In this document: piece after piece, positions 6,612-14,701 of the stretch
Numbering within the stretch: position 1 is the stretch's first letter
Layout of the letters: each line of letters opens with the position of its first letter
DNA from: Mesorhizobium sp. LSJC280B00
GTDB lineage: Bacteria; Pseudomonadota; Alphaproteobacteria; Rhizobiales; Rhizobiaceae
Direction: 5' to 3'
Length of the DNA: 34,338 nt
Assembly (NCBI RefSeq): GCF_000502835.1
Contig: NZ_AYVL01000013.1
Span: 36,679-71,016, forward strand
Position numbers and translations under genes: made by a program
Notes under the pieces: generated by a model
Databases searched by the model: none
The model's input: only the letters and a program-made list of their open reading frames with translations
Told to the model about the DNA's origin: nothing

Positions 6612-8456
6612 CTAAAGAACCCGCCCGCTCAGCGCTTCCTCGTATTTCTTGCGCGCCGCATTCACTTGCGGCCGTGCCGAGACTTCCGGCACTGCGACAT
6701 CCCACCAGCTTCCACCGGCCTCGGTCGAAACCAGCGGGTCGGTGTCGATGACCAGCACGGTCGTTCGCGTGTTCTTCTTCGCTTGCGCCAGCGCCGTTTC
6801 CAGCCCGGCGATCGATGGCACTTTTTCGGCAATCGCACCCATGCTCGCAGCATGCGCGGCGAAGTCGATCTCGGGCAAGGTTTCGTGACGGGCGTCCTTC
6901 AGCAGATTGTTGAAGTTGGCGCCGCCGGTCGCCATCTGCAACCGGTTGATGCAGCCATAGCCGCGGTTGTCGAGCAGCACGATGGTCAGCTTGAGGCCGA
7001 GCATCACCGAGGTCGCGATCTCGGAATTGAGCATCAGGTAAGAGCCGTCGCCGATCATCACCACGACCTCTTCGTCCGGCTTGGCCATCTTGACGCCAAG
7101 CCCGCCGGCGATTTCGTAGCCCATTGTCGAGAAGCCGTATTCTGCGTGATAGGAGCCGGGCGCGCCCGCCTGCCATAGCTTGTGCAATTCGCCGGGCAAG
7201 CCGCCGGCGGCATGAAGCAGTACCACGCCGGAGCCCATGGCGCGCTGTACTGCGCCGATCACTTGCGCGTCGGACGGATAGGCGGCATTGGTCGACGCCG
7301 TCACCTTGTCGGCATCCGCTTGCCAGTTCTTCTTGCCCGTGATCGCATTGTCGGTCCAGCCTGAAGGGGCTTTCCAGCCTTTCAGCGCCGCAGCGAGTTC
7401 GGCGAGCCCTTCCGCCGCATCGGCGACCAGCGGCAGCGCCTGGTGCTTTCCGGCGTCAAAAGGCTGCACGTTGAGCCCGATGATGGTCCTGCCGGCATGC
7501 TTGAACAATGCCCAGGAGCCGGTGGTGAAATCCTGCAGTCTGGTGCCGACGGCAAGCACGACGTCGGCCTCTTTGGCCAGCCTGTTGGCCGCCGAAGTGC
7601 CGGTAACGCCGACCGCGCCCATGTTCAACGGATGATCGTCCGGGAGCGAGGATTTGCCGCCTTGCGTCTCACAAACTGGAACGCCGGCGCCTTGCACCAG
7701 TTTTGCCAACTCCTCGGATGCCTGCGAATAGAGTACGCCGCCGCCCGCGATCACCAGCGGCTTTTTCGCCGCTTTGAGTACCGCGACTGCGGCCGCCAGT
7801 TCGTTGCGGTCCGGGCGCTGCCGTCGCGGCGTCCAGAGTCGCTCGGCAAAGAAACTCTCGGGGTAGTCATAGGCCTCGGCCTGCACGTCCTGGCACAGCG
7901 CCAGCGTCACCGGGCCGCATTCGGCGGGATCGGTCAGCACCTGCATGGCGCGGTTGAGCGCCGGCATGATCTGCTCCGGCCGCGTGATGCGGTCGAAATA
8001 GCGCGACACCGGGCGGAGGCAGTCATTGACCGTCGCCGTGCCGTCGGAAAAATCCTCGGCCTGCTGCAGGACGGGATCGGGAATGCGATTGGCGAAGACG
8101 TCGCCGGGCAGAAACAGGACAGGCAACCTGTTTACATGCGCAAGTGCCGCAGCGGTCACCATGTTGAGCGCGCCGGGGCCGATCGAACTGGTCGCGGCCA
8201 TGAAGCGACGGCGGAAATTGGCCTTGGCGTAGGCGATCGCCGCATGCGCCATTGCCTGCTCGTTATGGGCACGGAAGGTCGGCAGTTCGTCGCGAACCTG
8301 GTAGAGCGCCTCGCCGACGCCGGCGACATTGCCGTGGCCGAAGATCGCCCAGACGCCGCCGAAGATCGGCACTTTCCTCCCGTCCATCTCGGTCATCTGT
8401 CGAGCAAGAAAGCGGGTCAGCGCCTGCGCCATCGTCAGGCGGATTGTCTTGGTCAT
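6612..8456 (-). CDS. iolD: 3D-(3,5/4)-trihydroxycyclohexane-1,2-dione hydrolase IolD
   Basis: IolD is a thiamine-diphosphate enzyme that opens the inositol ring by hydrolysing the cyclic dione to 5-deoxy-glucuronate. The 614-residue protein shows the three-domain acetolactate-synthase architecture. The ThDP/Mg motif GDGSYLML...LLDNRGYG lies at about residues 469-500, and the catalytic-region Glu in the N-terminal PYR domain fits AHNEQAMAHAA. The start at 8456 has GGAGGA about 6 bases upstream; an in-frame upstream ATG at 8519 would overlap iolC and lacks support. It follows iolC by 34 bases and precedes iolE. Confidence 0.96.
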   Translation of the reverse strand: MTKTIRLTMAQALTRFLARQMTEMDGRKVPIFGGVWAIFGHGNVAGVGEALYQVRDELPTFRAHNEQAMAHAAIAYAKANFRRRFMAATSSIGPGALNMVTAAALAHVNRLPVLFLPGDVFANRIPDPVLQQAEDFSDGTATVNDCLRPVSRYFDRITRPEQIMPALNRAMQVLTDPAECGPVTLALCQDVQAEAYDYPESFFAERLWTPRRQRPDRNELAAAVAVLKAAKKPLVIAGGGVLYSQASEELAKLVQGAGVPVCETQGGKSSLPDDHPLNMGAVGVTGTSAANRLAKEADVVLAVGTRLQDFTTGSWALFKHAGRTIIGLNVQPFDAGKHQALPLVADAAEGLAELAAALKGWKAPSGWTDNAITGKKNWQADADKVTASTNAAYPSDAQVIGAVQRAMGSGVVLLHAAGGLPGELHKLWQAGAPGSYHAEYGFSTMGYEIAGGLGVKMAKPDEEVVVMIGDGSYLMLNSEIATSVMLGLKLTIVLLDNRGYGCINRLQMATGGANFNNLLKDARHETLPEIDFAAHAASMGAIAEKVPSIAGLETALAQAKKNTRTTVLVIDTDPLVSTEAGGSWWDVAVPEVSARPQVNAARKKYEEALSGRVL

Positions 8457-8490
8457 GTCGGTTCCTCCGCAGTCCTTATGCCGCGCCTTC

Positions 8491-10425
8491 TTATGCCGCT
8501 TTGCGGCCGCGCGCCGCAAGCCATGCCTCGGTCAGTCTCTCGAAGCGAGATGCCATGTCGGCAACCGCTTCATCGTCTGACATCTTGCTGGCAAGCCATT
8601 GTTCGGCCGCGTTGATGAAGATGGTGCGGCCGACGGCAAAGCCCTTGACGATAGACGCCTTGGCGGTGGCAGCAAAGGCCGCTTCCAATTCGTCCTGCGG
8701 CGCTTCGAGGCCAAGCAGCACAATCCCGCGGCACCACGGATCGTTCTTCAGGATCACCGCCTCGATCTTTGCCCATGCGCCGGCCGATGCCTGCGGTTCG
8801 AGCTTCCACCAATCGGGCTTGATGCCGAGTGCGTAGAGTTCCTCGAGCGCGCGCGGGATGGTCATGTCGTCGAGCCTGCCGTGCTTGCCGGCGATGATCT
8901 CGACCAGAAGTTCTCTGCCCACTTTCCGCGCGGCCTCGAACAAAGCGCGCAGTTTCTGCTGCTGTTCGCTCTTCAGCGCCGCGGGATCGTCGGGATGATA
9001 GAAGCACAGGCACTTGATGCAGTGGTCGACCGGCCATTCGGTCAGTTGCGAACCTATGTCTTGCGAGAACTCGAAGCGAAGCGGCCGCGAACCCGGCAAC
9101 TCGACCGGCCGGCCGAGCCAGGCGAAGGAATGGTGGGCGAATTCGAACATCGCCTCGCGTCCGTATTTTTCGTCGAGCAGCATGCCGTAGCCGGCGCGGC
9201 CAGCCGCAACCTTGGCCGCAGCCTTGACCGTCAGCACCTTGAAAGCTGGGATTCGCGACGGATCGGCGCCGGCTTTTGCCGCGACATCCTCCAGCTGGAC
9301 GCGGTGGTCGCAGGCGAACGCCATCAGCGAGGGGATGTCGCGCCGGCGCGTGGTCGCCCAATGGATGTGATTGATCGCCTCGTCCTTGCGCAGCGCCAGA
9401 TGCTTGCTGCCGTTTTTCAGGAAGAACTGCAATTCCTCGAAAGTCGGGTATTCCGGTGCGCAGAGCAGCCGCGACACGGCAAAGGCGCCGCAGGCATTGG
9501 CCCAGGTCGCCGCCGTCGCCAGGCTTTCCTCGCCGAGCCAGCCGCGCAGGAAGCCCGACATGAAGGCGTCGCCGGCGCCGAGCACATTGTAGACCTCGAT
9601 TGGAAATCCCTTGCCGACGATACCGTCCTCGAGGTCGTCGCTGATCGGCCCGTCATAGACGATGCAGCCCATGGCGCCGCGTTTCAGCACGATGGTTGCC
9701 GCCGACAGCGAGCGGATGGTTTTCAGCGCGCTCAGGCAATCGTCTGCGCCCGAGGCGATCATGATTTCCTCTTCGGTGCCGACGATGAGATCGCAATCGG
9801 GCAGCACCGTCTTCAACTGCGCCGAGACGCGGTCGGATTTCACATAGCGCTCGAAGCCTTCGGCGTGGCCGGCGAGACCCCAGAGGTTGGGGCGGTAGTC
9901 GATGTCGAACACCACCTTGCCGCCCTTGGCTTTCATGACACGGATCGCCTTGCGCTGGGCGGCGTCGCTGTTGGGCCGTGAAAAATGCGTGCCGGTGACG
10001 ACGACCGCGCGTGCCGAAGCGATAAACGCCTCATCGATATCGTCTTTCGAAAGCGCCATGTCGGCGCAATCGCTGCGATAGAAGATCATCGGCGAGACGC
10101 CTTCATCCTCGACCGACAGCAGCACCAGGGCGGTCAGCCGCTCCGGATCGGTCTTGAGGCCTTGGACCGAAACGCCCTCGCGGGTCAGCTGCTCGCGGAT
10201 GAAGCGGCCCATCTGCTCATTGCCGACGCGGGTGAGCAGCGCCGAGCGCAGGCCGAGCCTGGCAGTACCGACCGCGATATTGGCCGGACAGCCGCCGACC
10301 GACTTGGCAAAGGAAGTAATGTCCTCGAGGCGCGAGCCGATCTGCTGGCCGTAGAGATCGACGGAAGCGCGGCCGATCGTGATAATGTCGAGCGGCGAAT
10401 ATTTCGCTTCCACGGCTTCGCCCAT
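8491..10425 (-). CDS. iolC: Bifunctional 5-dehydro-2-deoxygluconokinase / DUF2090 aldolase (IolC fusion)
   Basis: The 644-residue protein joins two domains. Residues ~10-320 are a PfkB sugar kinase, with GGCPANIAVGTARLG at 44-58 and the catalytic GAGDAF at 283-288 (Asp286 the likely base). It phosphorylates 2-deoxy-5-keto-gluconate. Residues ~330-640 are a DUF2090 domain, regarded as an aldolase that splits the phosphorylated product to malonate semialdehyde and dihydroxyacetone phosphate. This explains why no separate iolJ is needed nearby. GGGAGG lies 5-10 bases before the ATG. It is the first gene of the iol operon, read from the promoter at 10491-10519. Confidence 0.96.
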   Translation of the reverse strand: MGEAVEAKYSPLDIITIGRASVDLYGQQIGSRLEDITSFAKSVGGCPANIAVGTARLGLRSALLTRVGNEQMGRFIREQLTREGVSVQGLKTDPERLTALVLLSVEDEGVSPMIFYRSDCADMALSKDDIDEAFIASARAVVVTGTHFSRPNSDAAQRKAIRVMKAKGGKVVFDIDYRPNLWGLAGHAEGFERYVKSDRVSAQLKTVLPDCDLIVGTEEEIMIASGADDCLSALKTIRSLSAATIVLKRGAMGCIVYDGPISDDLEDGIVGKGFPIEVYNVLGAGDAFMSGFLRGWLGEESLATAATWANACGAFAVSRLLCAPEYPTFEELQFFLKNGSKHLALRKDEAINHIHWATTRRRDIPSLMAFACDHRVQLEDVAAKAGADPSRIPAFKVLTVKAAAKVAAGRAGYGMLLDEKYGREAMFEFAHHSFAWLGRPVELPGSRPLRFEFSQDIGSQLTEWPVDHCIKCLCFYHPDDPAALKSEQQQKLRALFEAARKVGRELLVEIIAGKHGRLDDMTIPRALEELYALGIKPDWWKLEPQASAGAWAKIEAVILKNDPWCRGIVLLGLEAPQDELEAAFAATAKASIVKGFAVGRTIFINAAEQWLASKMSDDEAVADMASRFERLTEAWLAARGRKAA

Positions 10426-10490
10426 TCGAACCTCCCATCGGCTTTGTTGTCTTGGGTAACACGCGCGAGCGGCAGCGTGGCGCCAGCAAT

Positions 10491-10519
10491 ATGAAATAAT
10501 AATTCCAATCCATAGTCAA
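10491..10519 (-). promoter_or_regulatory. iolCDEB promoter
   Basis: On the minus strand TTGACT (-35, 10519-10514) and TTTCAT (-10, 10496-10491) are 17 bases apart. Transcription would start near 10484, about 59 bases before the iolC ATG. The two IolR-type sites lie just upstream of the -35 and over the -10, a layout suited to repression. Confidence 0.55.
10493..10506. promoter_or_regulatory. Second, imperfect IolR-type operator of iolC
   Basis: GAAATAATAATTCC matches GGAA-N6-TTCC except for one base. It overlaps the iolC -10 region and is centred 30 bases (about three helical turns) from the perfect site at 10523-10536. Nearly the same sequence occurs at 21212-21225 before the inositol transporter operon. 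Confidence 0.5.
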
Positions 10520-10522
10520 TAT

Positions 10523-10536
10523 GGAACGAGCATTCC
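10523..10536. promoter_or_regulatory. IolR operator, GGAA-N6-TTCC
   Basis: GGAACGAGCATTCC is a perfect match to the GGAA-N6-TTCC motif reported for the RpiR-type repressor IolR of Sinorhizobium meliloti upstream of inositol genes. It sits three bases upstream of the iolC -35. Confidence 0.7.
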
Positions 10537-10625
10537 CAAAGCTGAAAAGTGCTGTGCAAGGCTCGCGCGTTCAGAAACTTTGAAGTCAGACGAACGTCAA
10601 GTATCTACCGCTGAAACCAGCTGAT

Positions 10626-11354
10626 TTACCAAGGAAGCGGGCCATCATCGTTGAAGAACCCGGCGGTCGGGCCATCGGCGTCCAAGGTCGCCAGGTGAAT
10701 GACGATCTCGGCCGCCTGCTGCACCGTGCGGTGACCTTTATACCCGTTGAGATCGGTGGCAGTGTAGCCGGGCGCCGCGGCGTTGACCTTGATGCCTTGG
10801 GGCGCGAGCTCCCTGGCGAACGCCACCGTGATGGCATTCAAGGCTGTCTTGGAGCTGCCGTAGCCCATCATGTTAACGGCGTGGTTCGCAGTGGCGGGAT
10901 CGAGCGCCCGGCCGATGGACCCGGTGGAGCTGCTCACCATCACGATCCGGGCAGCAGGTGCTGCTAGCAGCAGCGGCAGGAATGCCTGGGTCACGCGGAT
11001 CGGGCCGAAGACATTGACGTCGTAGGTGGCCTGGATGTCGGCGATCCGCTGCTGGCTCGGCGGCAGGTCGTAATTGATGGCGACGCCGGCGTTGTTCACC
11101 AGCACGTCGAGGCAGGGGCTGGCCTGCCTGAATGCCTCGGCTGCCGCCTTCACCCTGTCATCCCGCGTGACGTCCAGCTCAAGCCACTCCACGTCGAGGC
11201 CTTCGGCGCGCAATGCCTGCGCCGCCGCCATGCCGCGTTCGGCGCTCCTGGCGCCGAGCCAGACCTTGAAGCCCATGGTCGCCAGTCGCCGGGCGATTTC
11301 ATGGCCTATACCCTTGTTGGCGCCGGTCACCAGCGCGCTTTTCGATGTTCTCAT
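10626..11354 (-). CDS. SDR family oxidoreductase
   Basis: This 242-residue short-chain dehydrogenase/reductase has the classical TGxxxGxG nucleotide site (TGANKGIG, residues 10-17), NNAG in LVNNAGV, the catalytic Ser in MVSSSTGS and the YxxxK pair in YGSSK, followed by the PGYTATD loop. It is intact and probably NADP(H)-dependent (Asn-Lys and a basic residue after strand 2). The start at 11354 has GGAG about 9 bases upstream; longer in-frame starts give a poorly conserved N terminus. It is divergent from the AraC regulator gene, which likely controls it. Substrate unknown; similar SDRs are often carbonyl reductases. Confidence 0.88.
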   Translation of the reverse strand: MRTSKSALVTGANKGIGHEIARRLATMGFKVWLGARSAERGMAAAQALRAEGLDVEWLELDVTRDDRVKAAAEAFRQASPCLDVLVNNAGVAINYDLPPSQQRIADIQATYDVNVFGPIRVTQAFLPLLLAAPAARIVMVSSSTGSIGRALDPATANHAVNMMGYGSSKTALNAITVAFARELAPQGIKVNAAAPGYTATDLNGYKGHRTVQQAAEIVIHLATLDADGPTAGFFNDDGPLPW

Positions 11355-11374
11355 AATCGGTGTCTCCATTTTTC

Positions 11375-11391
11375 TTGTGGAAGACCCACAA
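11375..11391. promoter_or_regulatory. 17-base palindrome in the SDR/araC divergent region
   Basis: TTGTGG-AAGAC-CCACAA is a perfect inverted repeat with 6-base arms and a 5-base centre, placed 21 bases upstream of the SDR start. It is a candidate operator for the divergent AraC-type regulator. Confidence 0.45.
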
Positions 11392-11417
11392 ATGGTGCGA
11401 GGCAGCGGGCGTTGCGC

Positions 11418-11434
11418 GCCGGAAATTCTCCGGC
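11418..11434. promoter_or_regulatory. Second 17-base palindrome in the SDR/araC divergent region
   Basis: GCCGGA-AATTC-TCCGGC has the same 6-5-6 geometry as the palindrome at 11375-11391, centred 43 bases away, but a different sequence. It could be an operator or a small RNA hairpin in one of the two leaders. Confidence 0.35.
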
Positions 11435-11492
11435 TCTTGCCTAATCCTCTCACGCTGTTGCGCCGCCGGTGCGAATGCGCGATGCTGGCGCA

Positions 11493-12383
11493 ATGAGCAA
11501 GGCGCTGCAGGAGTTGATCGAGATCGCCGGCCGCCATGCGCGCGGGCGACGAACAAGAACGGCGGTTCCCCGCGTTTCGATCGGCCGCAGCGAAGTCGCC
11601 ACGCCGCCATTGTCAGGGGTGTGGGGGTCGGGGATCTTATTCGTACTGCAGGGCGCGAAGACGGTTCTGATCGGCGACCGAGCTCTTCGTTACAATCCGG
11701 CCAGCTATTTCATCTATACTGTCGAGACGCCCACCATCAGCCAGATAATCGAAGCGAGCGCGGCGCGTCCTTACCTGGCCATTGGCTTGACCCTTGACCT
11801 GCAGGCCGTCGCCGCGCTCCTCGTCGAGCACGCGCCGGCCCTCAGTGGCGACAGTTTCTCCACCTCTCCCGCTGATGACGATCTGCTCGACGCGTTGCGT
11901 CGAATGATGCGGCTGCTTGACCGGCCAGCGGAGATTTCCGTGCTCGCGACCATGATCGAGCGAGAGATGCTGTTTCGGCTCCTGCAAGGCCCCCAAGGCG
12001 GAAAGCTTCGTGAACTTGCGCGCGCCGATGGCCATCTGTCCCGGATTGGCCGGGCGATCGCCTGGATCCGTTCGCATCCCCATCAGCCGGTCCGGGTCGG
12101 CGATCTGGCCGAGATTGCCCGTATGAGCAGTGCTGCGTTTTATCGTCACTTCAAGGCGGCGACGGCCATGAGCCCAATCCAGTATCAAAAGCAAATCCGC
12201 TTGCTGGAAGCCCGCCATCTGCTGATTGCCCAGCCGGGCAACGTCGCACGTGTCGCCTTCGCCGTCGGCTATGAGAGTGCTTCCCAGTTCAGCCGGGAGT
12301 ATGCCCGCCAGTTCGGGTCGCCGCCTGCCCGCGACGCAGCGCGGCTTTCGGCAGAAGGCGAAACCGCAATAGAGGTGATCTAA
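11493..12383 (+). CDS. AraC family transcriptional regulator
   Basis: This 296-residue protein has an N-terminal ligand-binding domain of the AraC_N type (residues ~20-175) and a C-terminal double helix-turn-helix (about 190-285). The latter includes HPHQPVRVGDLAEIARMSSAAFYRHFKAATAMSPIQY and the second-HTH signature VAFAVGYESASQFSREYARQFGSPP, both diagnostic of AraC/XylS regulators. The start at 11493 was preferred over 11469 because it matches the usual MSKALQELIEIAGRHA-like beginning. It is divergent from the SDR gene, the probable target. Its stop overlaps the stop of iolR by four bases on the opposite strand. Confidence 0.9.
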   Translation: MSKALQELIEIAGRHARGRRTRTAVPRVSIGRSEVATPPLSGVWGSGILFVLQGAKTVLIGDRALRYNPASYFIYTVETPTISQIIEASAARPYLAIGLTLDLQAVAALLVEHAPALSGDSFSTSPADDDLLDALRRMMRLLDRPAEISVLATMIEREMLFRLLQGPQGGKLRELARADGHLSRIGRAIAWIRSHPHQPVRVGDLAEIARMSSAAFYRHFKAATAMSPIQYQKQIRLLEARHLLIAQPGNVARVAFAVGYESASQFSREYARQFGSPPARDAARLSAEGETAIEVI

Positions 12384-13246
12384 GGCTTGCGCTTCTTGCC
12401 AGTATCGCGCCGCTTCTCGCCGACCGCGACGGTCAGCGCCATAGCCAAAGCCATCGTCGCCGACAGCGAGCGGAAGCCGGCGAAATCGGCCTCGGCGACC
12501 TCGAACCAGACCCTGGCGAATTGGGCGAGTGGCGAAAAGGAGCTGTCGGTAATCGCCACGATCGGCACGCCTTGCTCCGAAATGACGCGCGCCTCCTCGA
12601 TGGTGGCCGGGGCATAGGGCGAAAAGCTGATGGCGATCACGGCGTCCCTTGGAGAGGCAAAGCCGATCATCTCTGCATTGAGGCCGGCGGCCGATTCGAT
12701 CAGCTGGTTGCGGATCTTGAGCTTGCCCAATGCATAGGCGATATAGGAGGCGACCGGGTAGGAGCGCCGCTTGGCCAGCACGTAAATGGTTTCGGCCTTG
12801 GCCAACACGGTGATCGCATCTTCGAAATGGTCTTCATTCAGCGTGCGCGAAATGTCGTTGAGCGAGGTACTGGCTGCGGCAACAAAACCGTCGAAAATCG
12901 CGCGGTGGCCGGCGCCTTCCTCGGCCTTGGCGCGCAATGCCGCCAGCCTTTCATCATAGGATGAGTTGCGCTCGCGCAGGCGCTCGCGAAACACCAACTG
13001 CAGGCTGGTGAAACCATCAAAACCAAGCTGCTGGGCAAAGCGGATCAGGGTCGAAGGCTGGACACCGGCGGAAGCGGCGATGCTGGCAGCGGTGCCGAAG
13101 GCGATATCGTCTGGGTTGTCGAGCGCATAGGCGGCGATCTGGGCGATACGTTTCGGCAGGCTGTGGCGCCGCTCCAGGATCGTCGCCCGCAGCGTCTCGA
13201 AATCGCGCGGCACCCGTTCGTCCATCGTCGCTCCGCCCAGGCTCAT
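12380..13246 (-). CDS. iolR: RpiR-family transcriptional regulator, probable inositol repressor IolR
   Basis: The 288-residue protein has an N-terminal RpiR helix-turn-helix (about residues 20-85, with AASIAASAGVQPSTLIRFAQQLGF) and a C-terminal SIS sugar-phosphate-binding domain (about 130-265). The SIS domain would sense a phosphorylated inositol intermediate. Position supports IolR: in S. meliloti the gene order is iolY, then iolR with iolCDEB, and the same partners surround it here, although an SDR/AraC pair now separates it from iolC. The start at 13246 has GAGGGA 8 bases upstream; 13225 is an alternative with CGGAG. It may autoregulate through the shared region with iolY. Confidence 0.85.
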   Translation of the reverse strand: MSLGGATMDERVPRDFETLRATILERRHSLPKRIAQIAAYALDNPDDIAFGTAASIAASAGVQPSTLIRFAQQLGFDGFTSLQLVFRERLRERNSSYDERLAALRAKAEEGAGHRAIFDGFVAAASTSLNDISRTLNEDHFEDAITVLAKAETIYVLAKRRSYPVASYIAYALGKLKIRNQLIESAAGLNAEMIGFASPRDAVIAISFSPYAPATIEEARVISEQGVPIVAITDSSFSPLAQFARVWFEVAEADFAGFRSLSATMALAMALTVAVGEKRRDTGKKRKP

Positions 13247-13304
13247 CGTCTGGTTCCCTCTGTGCCCCATCATAGCGGGCCTGTGCAAGAACACCATAAA
13301 AAAT

Positions 13305-13348
13305 GAGACAAGCGTTCCATCTGCAGACAAAATGGACTAATTCATCCA
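13305..13348. promoter_or_regulatory. Candidate operators in the iolR/iolY divergent region
   Basis: GAGA-CAAGCG-TTCC at 13305-13318 is a degenerate version of the GGAA-N6-TTCC site. TGGA-N8-TCCA at 13333-13348 is a second inverted repeat. The 132-base region separates divergent iolR and iolY and must hold both promoters; neither could be placed with confidence. Confidence 0.3.
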
Positions 13349-13378
13349 CACAAATTTTGCACACAGGGAGGCAAGCGG

Positions 13379-14488
13379 ATGGTCGGGGTAGGTCTTATCG
13401 GCACGGGTTTCATGGGCAAGTGCCACGCCATTGCCTGGAACGCGGTCGGCACCGTCTTTCCCGAAGTGGCCAAGCCAAGGCTGGTCCATCTGGGCGAGGT
13501 CAACGAGGATCTTGCCAAACGCCGTGCCAGCGAATTCGGCTTCGCCAAGGCCTCCGGCGATTGGCGCGCTGTCGTCGACGACCCGGAAGTCGATGTCATC
13601 TCGCTGACCACGCCGAACCAGTTCCACCCGGAAATGGCCATCGCCATCCTCGAAGCCGGCAAGCATCTGTGGTGTGAAAAACCGATGGCGCCGAGCTTCG
13701 CCGAGGCGCAAGCAATGGCTGCGGCGGCCCAAAAGTCCGGCAAGGTGGCCGCGCTCGGCTATAACTATATTCAGAACCCAGCGATCCGCCATATCGGCGC
13801 GCTGCTCGACGAGAAGATCATCGGCGAGGTCAACCATCTGCGTATCGAGATGGACGAGGACTTCATGGCCGATCCGGAGGCGCTGTTCTTCTGGAAGCAC
13901 GAGGCGGCGTCCGGCTACGGCGCGCTCGACGATTTCGCCGTGCACCCGCTGTCGCTCATCGCCGTACTGTTCGGCCGCGTTGCCCGCGTCATGTGCGACA
14001 TGGCCAAACCCTATGCCGACCGCCGCGTCGCCTCGGGCGGGCGCCGCGCGGTCGAGACCTACGACATCGCCAGCATCCTGATGCATCTCGAAAACGGCAT
14101 CGCCGGCACGCTGCTGGTCAACCGTTCGGCTTGGGGCCGCAAAGGCCGGATCGCCATCCAGATTTTTGGCTCGAAGGGCTCGATCCTGTACGACCAGGAG
14201 CGGATGAATGAGTTCCAACTCTATCTGACGGCCGACCGGCCGACCGAGCAAGGCTACCGCACCATCCTGGTGGCGCCGCATCATAAGCCTTATGACGCCT
14301 TCCTGCCGGCGCCCGGTCACGGCCTTGGCTTTAATGATCTCAAGATCATCGAATGCCGGGAGCTGTTGACGCGGCTTGCCGGCAAGCCGGCGCGGATCAT
14401 CGATTTCGACGAAGGCCTGGAGATCGAGCGCACGGTGCACGCGATGGCGCGCTCGTTCGCGGAACAGCGCTGGATTGCGGTGCGGTAG
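13379..14488 (+). CDS. iolY: Gfo/Idh/MocA family dehydrogenase, probably IolY (scyllo-inositol dehydrogenase)
   Basis: This 369-residue NAD(P)-dependent dehydrogenase has a Rossmann motif GLIGTGFMGKCH at residues 5-16, the conserved CEKP at 99-102 (catalytic Lys101) and the D-x3-H pair Asp185/His189 in GALDDFAVH. This is the complete active site of inositol-dehydrogenase-like enzymes. GGGAGG precedes the ATG. The S. meliloti iolY gene, needed for scyllo-inositol growth, lies beside iolR as this one does, so the name rests on family plus synteny. Oxidation of another inositol isomer or an inosamine (a MocA-like role) is possible. Confidence 0.8.
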   Translation: MVGVGLIGTGFMGKCHAIAWNAVGTVFPEVAKPRLVHLGEVNEDLAKRRASEFGFAKASGDWRAVVDDPEVDVISLTTPNQFHPEMAIAILEAGKHLWCEKPMAPSFAEAQAMAAAAQKSGKVAALGYNYIQNPAIRHIGALLDEKIIGEVNHLRIEMDEDFMADPEALFFWKHEAASGYGALDDFAVHPLSLIAVLFGRVARVMCDMAKPYADRRVASGGRRAVETYDIASILMHLENGIAGTLLVNRSAWGRKGRIAIQIFGSKGSILYDQERMNEFQLYLTADRPTEQGYRTILVAPHHKPYDAFLPAPGHGLGFNDLKIIECRELLTRLAGKPARIIDFDEGLEIERTVHAMARSFAEQRWIAVR

Positions 14489-14502
14489 TAAGCCCGCGCT
14501 GG

Positions 14503-14567
14503 TCTCCCCTTCTCCCCTTGTGGGAGAAGGTGGCCGAGCGAAGCTCGGTCGGATGAGGGGTGTTGGA
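14503..14567 (+). repeat. Rhizobial intergenic palindromic repeat, left copy
   Basis: The unit begins TCTCCCCTTCTCCCCTTGTG, contains an internal hairpin (GCCGAGC-GAA-GCTCGGT) and ends in GGATGAGGGGTG. An inverted copy lies at 14631-14697. The pair fills the gap between convergent iolY and aroG, and either the internal hairpins or the long inter-copy stem could stop transcription from both sides. Confidence 0.8.
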
Positions 14568-14630
14568 CGGATCGCTACAGCGAAGAAATAACCGCTTAAA
14601 ATCCCTCAATATTTTTGCGCCGAGTTTCTT

Positions 14631-14697
14631 CCAGCACCCCTCATCCGGCTCGGCGCTGCGCGCCGATCCACCTTCTCCCACAAGGGGAGAAGGAGAA
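14631..14697 (-). repeat. Rhizobial intergenic palindromic repeat, right (inverted) copy
   Basis: It reads CACCCCTCATCC, then an internal hairpin (CGGCGC-TGC-GCGCCG), then CACCTTCTCCCACAAGGGGA, the reverse complement of the unit at 14503-14567. The outer segments match the left copy almost perfectly, while the internal hairpin differs in sequence but keeps its pairing. It ends four bases before the aroG stop codon. Confidence 0.8.
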
Positions 14698-14701
14698 GTG
14701 C

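Noticed and set aside
7443..8615. A 390-codon plus-strand open frame opposite iolD
   Set aside because: It is antisense to the thiamine-diphosphate enzyme IolD and has low-complexity shadow composition.
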